From positions 1-39,993 of the forward strand of contig JAKCDL010000020.1 of assembly GCA_021841935.1 (NCBI GenBank): a stretch of 39,993 nt of DNA, in the 5' to 3' direction. The stretch is from Actinomycetes bacterium (GTDB lineage Bacteria; Actinomycetota; Acidimicrobiia; Acidimicrobiales; Acidimicrobiaceae). Each line of letters opens with the position of its first letter. The first letter of the stretch is position 1. The notes beneath the pieces were generated by a model. It was not told where the DNA came from. It searched no databases and worked only from the letters and a program-made list of their open reading frames with translations. Positions 33,441 through 39,993 of this stretch are shown here, piece by piece. The translations under genes and the position numbers were made by a program.

Positions 33441-34104
33441 TTTCCTGCACTTCACTTTTTTACTTCATCGAACATCTAAGATGCCCGAACTTACTTGGCG
33501 AACCAACGAGTTTCAGATAAACCACTTCCAACAAACTTTCGAATGCAACAAGCGTCCGCGCCTCAATCCTACTCCACTTATGTGAGGTCAGGGCAAAAAA
33601 GGAGATATTGATTCCTAAAGTGGTCATTAACCCTTGATATCGCTGTAGTCTCGCACTAGCTAGGGATCTCTAAACTATAGAGCATCGTATTTATTGGCAA
33701 AAGTAAATTTCGCGGCCATAGACGAGAGAATCGTATAAATCTCAGATGGCAAAGAAGCCCAGAGTCTAGGACTGGTAAGGTACGGTCGCGTTGCGTAAAA
33801 AAATAAAACCCGGTCATTGACTGTGATTTCTTTCAGGTTGCAAATCCCCTGGCAACTTAGCCAAAGGGTGGAATGAAGATAGTAGATAGGCCTAAGTCAA
33901 CGACGAGACTTGAAGGCCCATTGAGTTGATCCCCCCGAAAGATCCTTAGCCAATACTTTCTGCTAGCCAAAAACTGCACCGAACGCCTAATCAAAGCGTA
34001 ATAGTACTGCTACCAGAATTTGCGACACTAGAGTTAGTAAGGAGCCATTCGCACATCAGCAGTGGCAGCGGATAAAAATCTGCAGGGCCCACGATAGATG
34101 TAAC
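33441..34104. other. Divergent intergenic region between cspA and the DEAD-box helicase gene
   Basis: No gene is supported in 664 bp. The cspA-proximal part would be its mRNA leader. A compact fold near 33835-33862 pairs GTTGC with GCAAC, followed by a TTAGCC and GGCCTAA pair extending to about 33896. Its plus-strand position, about 210 bp before the helicase start, would allow a structured leader. I could not match it to a known riboswitch class. Confidence 0.4.
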
Positions 34105-35397
34105 TTGAGTCGGCCAAAGAATAGACCGACTGGAGAATCTGTCATTTCACGAAACCATACAAACACGCCCGTAAACTTTCTCGAACTCGGCGTTCCCGAA
34201 GAAATTGTATCGACCCTAAAGAACCTCGGAATTGAGACACCCTTCCCAATCCAAATAGAAACGCTGCCGGATTCAATTGCCGGACGTGACGTCTGTGGCA
34301 AGGCACCAACCGGATCTGGAAAGACCCTCGCCTTCGGCTTAGCAATCCTAAGTCGCCTCTATCGAGATTCGCAAAATCTACCAAAGGCGAAAAGGTTACC
34401 AAAGGCTTTAGTGTTAGTTCCAACTCGAGAACTAGCACTACAAATTGAGAACGTAATCGCACCACTCGCCACTTCAGTGGGGCTAAAGGTCTGCTCAATA
34501 TACGGAGGCGTCGGATACGCCAAGCAGACAGCAGCACTGAAGGAAGGTATCGATATCGTTGTTGCTTGCCCAGGTCGACTCACCGATCTCCTGCAGCAAG
34601 AAATTGCAGTGCTCTCAGCTGTATCTATAGTCGTCGTCGATGAAGCGGATCGAATGGCCGATATGGGATTCTTGCCAACGGTGCGACGACTAATCGACAA
34701 AACTACCGAGCGGCGCCAGATGCTTCTCTTCTCTGCGACACTTGATGGTCCAGTGGATAAGTTGATCCGCGACTATCAGAATGATCCAATCAGACACGAC
34801 GTCAAACTACCTGAGGAAGAAAAAGCTGAAGTGGACCATCACTTCTGGAGCGTCGAAGGTAGTGACAGAGTTGCCGTCGCGTCTAAAGCAATCGCCTCGA
34901 TTGGAAGCGCCGTCGTCTTTTGCCGTACCAAGAGAGGAGCCGATCGACTTACAGACCGTCTAAGGCGATCAGGAATCAAGTCAGCAGCCATCCACGGCGA
35001 CAGAAGCCAATCTCAACGTGAAAGAGCCTTAGGAGAATTCCAGGCAGGAAAGATCGATGCTCTAGTAGCCACCGATATCGCAGCTAGAGGAATTCACGTC
35101 GACGCCGTCCCGCTTGTAATTCACTTTGATCCTCCAACTGATGCAACAGACTATGTGCACCGCTCTGGGCGGACAGGGCGAGCCGGTGTCAATGGCACCG
35201 TCATATCGCTCATTACCCCTGACCAAGTAGCATCAACCGCTCAACTTCAACGGACACTGTCTCTTCCGAAGGGTCTTACACCACCGACCTTTCAGAGAAC
35301 CAACGGTGATGCGTCCGTATCAAGATCAAAAAAATACGTCCCCAATTCCAAGGTATCGATTCCAACCGTGGTAGTGACGATACCCGAAAAGGTCTGA
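34105..35397 (+). CDS. DEAD-box ATP-dependent RNA helicase
   Basis: A 430-residue helicase. Motifs in order: Q motif (FLELGVPEEIVSTL, FPIQ), I APTGSGKT, Ia PTRELALQ, II DEAD in VVDEADRMADMGF, III SAT, and the C-terminal domain ending HRSGRTGRAG. A short basic tail follows. It unwinds RNA duplexes, commonly in ribosome assembly or cold adaptation. The next gene across the long spacer is cspA, a natural cold-response neighbour, but they are divergent. The start is TTG 34105 with a weak ribosome site; no ATG lies before the Q motif. Confidence 0.94.
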   Translation: MSRPKNRPTGESVISRNHTNTPVNFLELGVPEEIVSTLKNLGIETPFPIQIETLPDSIAGRDVCGKAPTGSGKTLAFGLAILSRLYRDSQNLPKAKRLPKALVLVPTRELALQIENVIAPLATSVGLKVCSIYGGVGYAKQTAALKEGIDIVVACPGRLTDLLQQEIAVLSAVSIVVVDEADRMADMGFLPTVRRLIDKTTERRQMLLFSATLDGPVDKLIRDYQNDPIRHDVKLPEEEKAEVDHHFWSVEGSDRVAVASKAIASIGSAVVFCRTKRGADRLTDRLRRSGIKSAAIHGDRSQSQRERALGEFQAGKIDALVATDIAARGIHVDAVPLVIHFDPPTDATDYVHRSGRTGRAGVNGTVISLITPDQVASTAQLQRTLSLPKGLTPPTFQRTNGDASVSRSKKYVPNSKVSIPTVVVTIPEKV

Positions 35398-35922
35398 TCT
35401 TGAAGAGTTTTTTCATCGCTAGAAAATGATCTAGCTTCCATGGGATTCAAATGAGCCTACGTCGATGAACGATAGTCTGATGAGCTAATCGAAGCACGCT
35501 AGTGCAACCACGCCTCGAGTTTGACAAAGTCAGGGCCTGGAAAAACGTCCATCGAAGCGCTCTTTCTATCAATCTTGCAAGATAGCAACGACTATTAATT
35601 CTGCAAGATAGCTTGTGACTTCAAACTGATCGTGGACTTCAAATAAAAGCCGATAACCCTATCACAATTAACTGCTAGACACTCTCTAGCAGTTAAAGTT
35701 CCTACGTTCACACTAAGGCGTTCAGCAGTAGTTGCCAAATCACCCCCGATGAAATAGCGACTCTAAAGACGCAGTCACCAAATACGGAGTCACAAGAGAA
35801 CCGACAAAAGAGGCAGCTACGGGTTCAAACTGCACAATCTCGAGCAACTACAAACGAAACCTTTGAAACAATCTCGTTAGATAAACCCTCTATGCGAATC
35901 TGAAAAGTGTAAGGTTGGCTAT
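35398..35922. repeat. Gene-free spacer with short direct repeats and a 12-bp hairpin
   Basis: No gene is supported. TGCAAGATAGC occurs twice (35576-35586, 35602-35612) at a 26-bp period, and GACTTCAAA twice (35617-35625, 35635-35643). TTAACTGCTAGA (35668-35679) pairs with TCTAGCAGTTAA (35685-35696) without mismatch. These lie after the helicase gene; a terminator plus unknown repeats is the simplest reading. Confidence 0.55.
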
Positions 35923-36489
35923 GTGGACGAACTGCCAGAGCTCGTAGTTGCAGACGGAGTAAAGTGGCACGATTGGCTAATCGATAACCACGAGGTTCAC
36001 CGTGGCGTCTGTTTAGTGCTTCACAAAAAGGGCGGGAACGTCACAGAGCTCACCTACGCCGTAGCCCTCGACGAAGCTCTCTGTTTTGGATGGATAGATG
36101 GAACCATATCGAAGCGAGACGAAGGAAGCTACCGCCAAAGATTTACAAGAAGAAGACCAAATAGTAGCTGGTCGGCCAAAAACGTAGAGAGAGCACTTCG
36201 ACTCATTGAAGAGGGGAGGATGCGACCCGCAGGGGAGGCTGCTATCGCAGAGGCAAAGGCTAATGGCAACTGGCAAAACGCCTATAAGAGTCAAACAAAT
36301 GCAGAAATACCTCCTGATCTCCTTGCCGCACTGGCAAATTATCCTGAAGCTCTCACAAAATTGGAGGCACTAAGTGCGAAAGAGCGATACTCCATTACTT
36401 ACCATATCAATACTTCCAAATCAAAGAGCACTCGAGAACGCAAGATCAATAAATATTTAGAGATCCTTTCCTCCAAAGAACCAGAGTAA
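35923..36489 (+). CDS. YdeI/OmpD-associated family protein
   Basis: A 188-residue protein of the YdeI/OmpD-associated family, bacterial proteins linked in one study to bacteriocin protection but biochemically unclear. Typical stretches are ALDEALCFGWIDGTISKRDE, RFTRRRPNSSWSAKNVERA and LIEEGRMRPAGEAAIAEAK. The C-terminal part (TKLEALSAKERYSITYHI, then a Lys-rich end) is also family-like. The GTG start has a fair AAGG upstream. Nearby genes give no functional clue. Confidence 0.85.
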   Translation: MDELPELVVADGVKWHDWLIDNHEVHRGVCLVLHKKGGNVTELTYAVALDEALCFGWIDGTISKRDEGSYRQRFTRRRPNSSWSAKNVERALRLIEEGRMRPAGEAAIAEAKANGNWQNAYKSQTNAEIPPDLLAALANYPEALTKLEALSAKERYSITYHINTSKSKSTRERKINKYLEILSSKEPE

Positions 36490-36560
36490 ATGTCTGTAGA
36501 TTGAATCACTTATACGCAGCGATACACTCTAACCCTCGAGCCTCAAAGGTCGCGACACTA

Positions 36561-36594
36561 CCGCCAAATTGGAGACAATTTTCGAATTTGGCGG
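36561..36594. repeat. Inverted repeat between the YdeI-like and SnoaL-like genes
   Basis: CCGCCAAATT (36561-36570) and AATTTGGCGG (36585-36594) are perfect 10-bp arms with a 14-bp spacer, lying 47 bp before the likely SnoaL-like start. It could be an operator or a terminator for the upstream gene; no T-run follows. Confidence 0.5.
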
Positions 36595-36641
36595 CGACAT
36601 CGGTATGTAGCCACCCGATCTTCTCTGCTAAGTTAGCTATT

Positions 36642-37028
36642 GTGTCTAATCATTCGACTTCTATTGAAGTGCTGGCATCCACACTTCGAGAAGCATTCGT
36701 ATCAAAGGATCTAAATTCAATCGCAAAAGTTTTGGGCGATGAAGTTCGATGGGGATTACCAAACCAACCTCGAACGTGCAACGGTCGTTCAGAGGTAATT
36801 TCGAATTTCAAAAGACTTCTAGAAGAGGGTGTCGAAGTATCGATCGACGAAGTAGCTAGCGGTAATAACGGAGTACTTCTAGTACTCAGTGTCGATTGGC
36901 CCCTCGAATTCGACCGCCCCAACGACCATCATGTGATCCAAGTATTCTTCGTACGGGATCGGGAAATCATCGAGATTAGGCGTTTTGACGATAAGGTCTC
37001 TGCCTCAATAGCCGCTGGGCTGAAGTAA
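36642..37028 (+). CDS. SnoaL-like/NTF2-fold protein
   Basis: A small 128-residue protein with the NTF2/SnoaL layout: an N-terminal helix pair (EVLASTLREAFVSKDLNSIAKVL), then DEVRWGLPNQPRTCNGR and strands ending in HHVIQVFFVRDREIIEIRRFDD. Such proteins bind small molecules or act as cyclases or isomerases; no catalytic residues can be assigned. GTG 36642 is used because the fold begins there; an open frame extends upstream to 36501 without recognisable protein. The ribosome site is weak, so the start is uncertain. Confidence 0.7.
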   Translation: MSNHSTSIEVLASTLREAFVSKDLNSIAKVLGDEVRWGLPNQPRTCNGRSEVISNFKRLLEEGVEVSIDEVASGNNGVLLVLSVDWPLEFDRPNDHHVIQVFFVRDREIIEIRRFDDKVSASIAAGLK

Positions 37029-37348
37029 TTCGCTCGCGAACCGAGCGTTATTTATCGATGACCGTGGATCATTGCAAAGAGACAAATGCCCACATAGGGC
37101 CTATTCGTCACTCACACAAAGACTAATCAATAGGTGATTGCTAAAAGATTGCAAATCAATGTCAATTTCATCGCTCGCAAACTAGCGATTCGACTCGCCA
37201 ATTATTGTAAATCTCCACCATATCCCTATCGTAAAGGGGTGAATTTAAGATGATCAAGGAGCATACTTAACCCCGAAATATGATCGCATTGGTCATCAAA
37301 GCTAAAATCGACCGAAGTAGTGACGCCACAGCGGTAGTTTAGAGACCT
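37029..37348. other. Spacer with a short terminator-like hairpin
   Basis: No gene is supported. CGCTCG (37031-37036) pairs with CGAGCG (37042-37047) across five bases and is followed by TTATTTAT, a weak terminator-like element just after the SnoaL-like stop. The rest is upstream DNA of the FAD oxidoreductase gene. Confidence 0.45.
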
Positions 37349-38653
37349 ATGAGGGTTGCAGTCATCGGTGCAGGTGTGGGAGGCTTAGTCGCCACTTGGC
37401 TATTGAGCCATAATCACGAAGTCGTCTGTTTTGAAGGCGAGAATTGCGCGGGAGGAAATGCAAGGCCCGAAGTTATTCGGATAGGATCCTCAGCCGTTCC
37501 ATTTCAGCTTGGACCGACATACTTTTTACCCAAGAACTACTCCACCCTCTTCGCTATCTTTAGAGAATTAGATATAGCAACCGAACGAACCTCTATGCGT
37601 CTCTCTGTTGTCACCGAGGATGGTCAGCCAAGCTTTATAAGTCCGGGTCTGCACCCTCTTCGGGTTAGCCCTATCATGAATAGAAAGGGCCTCGAAAATA
37701 TCAACGAATTGAACACCCTCCTCCGAAGGACGGCGGCACTACTATCTGTTCGTGATACCGCCACTACGTGGTCAAGCTTCATTAGAGAGCAGTCAGTATC
37801 TGAAGAATTTCTTCGCAGCGTTATCTTGCCAATTGGATCTGCATTCTTCGGAGTACCCTACGAAAAGCTCGGGGGAATCAGCGCATCTTCGGTACTCCTC
37901 TACATGGCCCTTGCGCTGCCATCGCTTAAAAATGGTTTCCAAATAGTTCGCGGTGTCACTGGCGGTACCGACGCTTGGATCCGCAAGTTATGCAAATTCA
38001 TTCCAAACGAAACGCTTCGACTCGGTCAAATAGCAAGGGGAGTAAATATTGCCTCATCATCTAGAGTCATCGTTGTTCACGACGAAGGCGAAGAGGCATT
38101 CGATCACGTAGTAGTTGCAGCCCAGCCGTGGAGTGCAGCAGAACTAATCTCAGACAAAAACCTAGCGACGATTTTGCGTGGCTTCCCATCGTTTGAAAGT
38201 GAGATAGCGATACATATGGGCCCCCTACTTGAACTCGACCCAAACGTGTGGTCGCCATCTACGGTTATCGCTGGCGAAGACATAGCCCAGCTGACGACAC
38301 TTGCTAACAACGAGTTCAAGGATGGTATCTACAGAAGTTGGGTCACTGATGGTCCCATTCGCCCAACCAATCCCCTATACAAGCGAACATATCGCCACTT
38401 ACTCCAAGTTCCTCAAGTAACGATCCAACAGAGAAAGGTCCGAGAGGAGTCCAGAGGTGGTCCAGTTCACTTCGCGGGAGCTTGGACACGAGACGTCGAC
38501 TCCCATGAGGCCGCTGTGCGCAGTGGAGTAGAAGTTGCTCGCCAACTTGGATCAACTCATCCTTTTTTGAGCCGAACGATAAAGACACCTAATCCCTATA
38601 ACTTTGGCGATCCGATCGAATATGGAACAAAAAACATAGAGTGCCATCGCTAA
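37349..38653 (+). CDS. FAD-dependent amine oxidase-like oxidoreductase (COG2907-like)
   Basis: A 434-residue flavoprotein. The N-terminal Rossmann loop is intact (VAVIGAGVGGLVATWLL), followed by the acidic strand end (VVCFEGE) and the Gly-rich GGNARP segment. The C-terminal FAD-contacting block is HFAGAWTRDVDSHEAAVRSGVEVA. It resembles predicted NAD/FAD-binding amine oxidase proteins, some encoded with cyclopropane fatty acid synthases, though none is in this window. Substrate unknown. ATG 37349 is directly at the Rossmann strand; no strong ribosome site. Confidence 0.85.
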   Translation: MRVAVIGAGVGGLVATWLLSHNHEVVCFEGENCAGGNARPEVIRIGSSAVPFQLGPTYFLPKNYSTLFAIFRELDIATERTSMRLSVVTEDGQPSFISPGLHPLRVSPIMNRKGLENINELNTLLRRTAALLSVRDTATTWSSFIREQSVSEEFLRSVILPIGSAFFGVPYEKLGGISASSVLLYMALALPSLKNGFQIVRGVTGGTDAWIRKLCKFIPNETLRLGQIARGVNIASSSRVIVVHDEGEEAFDHVVVAAQPWSAAELISDKNLATILRGFPSFESEIAIHMGPLLELDPNVWSPSTVIAGEDIAQLTTLANNEFKDGIYRSWVTDGPIRPTNPLYKRTYRHLLQVPQVTIQQRKVREESRGGPVHFAGAWTRDVDSHEAAVRSGVEVARQLGSTHPFLSRTIKTPNPYNFGDPIEYGTKNIECHR

Positions 38654-38807
38654 GGAGTGGACCTTTACAACCCCTCTGCACGACTAATTTGACACATATC
38701 CAAAAGAAATATATTTAATCGACACATACTCATTCGACACAGACACTGGTCTGATGGAAATAATTATCAAGATGAAAAAGCCTTAATCTTTTATCTTTCG
38801 GACGATG

Positions 38808-39993
38808 TCATAGCGTATCAAGAGTGTCTCCAGATCAAAAGATTGCCAGATTGACCTTCACTGATAGAACGGTCACTATTTGGACTCTGCCGCCTTTACC
38901 CGAAGCGCTCGAGGTGAATCATCGATGGAACTAGGCGCATCCGTCGCAAAAAATCTCTGATCTCGTGATCGAGTCTCCTCTCAAATCAAGGCGATTCCAA
39001 CGCCTGCGAACACTGGAGATAGATCGATTAAAGCGGTTGATCGCTGAAAGTCAACGAGATTAAATCTTTGCCGTTTCGGCTAGCGAGAATGTCTCCACCG
39101 TAGGTGGTGAAAGTGACGGAGTCGATGGTTGTGTAAACCAAGAGCCTCTCCACTTTGGGCAAAGGCTACCTTATCAATACTTCTCATGGCTGGAAGTCCA
39201 GGAAGAACTGCAACCGTTACGGAGATACCTATAAGCGCCAGGCCCACCCGTAATCCGAACCAATGAATGAATACCGTCATCAAAAGAGACCCAATGGCCA
39301 TCCCGGCTATCTCCCCACCTTCAAGCGCGCCAAGAACGCGACCCAACTTTTCATTTGGGACGATTCGCTGAAAGATAGTTATGGCATTTACGTCGACAAT
39401 CGAATTTGCTAGTCCAATAAGCCACATAGAGATAAATGCGGTCGCCAAATCCGGAAGAAGTGCAATGAGAATCAACGGAGCCGCCCACACGATGACACCT
39501 AATCCAAAGTCCATCGCCAGATGGGAACGTTCCACTAGCAATAGTGCGACAAAACCTCCCAATAGACCACCGATACCAAGTAGCGACTCCATAAGTCCAA
39601 GGCCAGAGCTACCGATATGCAAAAGCTGAAGCGCAATAGCCACTGTAAATACTGCCGATGCGCCAGCTACAACACACTGCAAGATATACAAAAGTACTAA
39701 GGCGAGCACCTTCTTATCGTTCTTTATCAAACCAAATCCAGCAACGGCTCGAACAAAAAAACCCTGCGCTCTTTCTGTTGACTCATCAGACATCGCGGAC
39801 TTATCATCTGCCACACTCTGAGATCGCTCTTCAAACGTTGGCACTTTTATAGAAGCTACAAACAAGACCGACCAGATGAAGGTTAGGGCATCGAACGCAA
39901 ATCAAAGAGAGACGTTAGCAAATGCAAGCAAGAAGCCCGCAAGGGCAGGGCCGGCAAAAAAACCTACGCTCTCGATAGTACTAGATACAACAT
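38808..39993 (-). pseudogene. Disrupted MFS transporter fused to a decayed cyclic-nucleotide-binding domain; N-terminus outside window
   Basis: The minus-strand frame runs in from the window edge as MFS sequence (GFFAGPALAGFLLAF) but meets an in-frame TGA at 39902-39904. Past it the same frame continues as good MFS sequence (FAFDALTFIWSVLF) to the stop at 39080-39082. The codon sits where Trp fits. After about 39170 a neighbouring frame carries a fragment (SPPTVETFSLAE), and others in 38808-39000 carry pieces resembling the end of a cNMP-binding domain (RVQIVTVLSVKVNLAIF, then SGDTLDTL). Membrane segments are recognisable between 39200 and 39750. MFS-cNMP fusions are known in Actinobacteria. 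I read this as a pseudogene with at least one nonsense and one or more frameshift changes; a sequencing error at the TGA cannot be excluded, but the C-terminal decay argues against it alone. Confidence 0.7.

Noticed and set aside
33830..33880. SAM-riboswitch-like CCTGGCAAC segment
   Set aside because: The resemblance is one short motif; the rest of the consensus and a suitable downstream gene are missing.
39954..39966. Frameshift at the A7 tract in the MFS pseudogene
   Set aside because: The MFS frame reads through the seven-base run without a shift; only the TGA further on breaks it.

Overview
The window reads as chromosome of a moderate-GC actinobacterium, most likely of class Acidimicrobiia (the group of acidophilic iron oxidisers and reducers). 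The basis is indirect: the conserved rpsP - KH protein - rimM - trmD - rplS - DUF2469 run typical of Actinobacteria, a DUF2469 protein, an AIM24 protein, an actinobacterial Cys/His small protein, and frequent GTG and TTG starts. Genus-level placement is inference. No rRNA, tRNA, CRISPR array, insertion sequence or prophage gene was recognised.

Region 1 (1-3.7 kb, minus strand): 3'-truncated bifunctional penicillin-binding protein, a NifU-type Fe-S carrier, inorganic pyrophosphatase and an Fe-S type Rrf2 regulator. Region 2 (3.7-9.1 kb, plus strand): divergent from the Rrf2 gene is a two-gene redox operon, a polytopic 4Fe-4S membrane protein (NapH/NosR/CcoG-like core with an unfamiliar C-terminal membrane domain) and a multi-cluster GltD-like flavoprotein. 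Its promoter carries overlapping perfect palindromes. A long nested hairpin follows, then an overlapping pair encoding an unknown protein and a leucine-rich-repeat-variant (LRV) protein. Region 3 (9.1-12.4 kb): enoyl-CoA hydratase/isomerase family protein, AIM24 protein, small Cys/His protein and a trans-sulfuration family PLP enzyme.

Region 4 (12.4-16.8 kb, minus strand): translation and secretion housekeeping genes (DUF2469, rplS, trmD, rimM, KH protein, rpsP, ffh) with intrinsic terminators. Region 5 (16.9-21.5 kb): GNAT acetyltransferase, Pif1/RecD-like helicase with an HRDC-like tail, an Asp-box propeller gene followed by a MoaD/ThiS-like gene ending in Gly-Gly, and a NYN-type nuclease-like gene. 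Region 6 (22.3-25.2 kb): a likely flavin-dependent trans-membrane electron export operon, made of a di-heme ferric-reductase-like NAD(P)H oxidoreductase, a secreted FMN-binding protein on a Thr/Ala/Pro linker and ApbE flavin transferase.

Region 7 (25.2-40 kb): accessory genes with long gene-poor spacers: thioesterase, two EamA transporters, a DHA2 MFS pump, a TetR/oxidoreductase divergent pair with a clear operator, a cold-shock protein, a DEAD-box helicase, a YdeI-like protein, a SnoaL-like protein, an FAD oxidoreductase, and an MFS gene that ran into a cyclic-nucleotide-binding domain but is now broken by an in-frame TGA and frameshifts.

The best candidates for an under-described system are the Rrf2-controlled polyferredoxin/flavoprotein operon (3.2-7.0 kb) and the flavinylated secreted electron-transfer operon (22.3-25.2 kb). 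The propeller/MoaD pair is a third.
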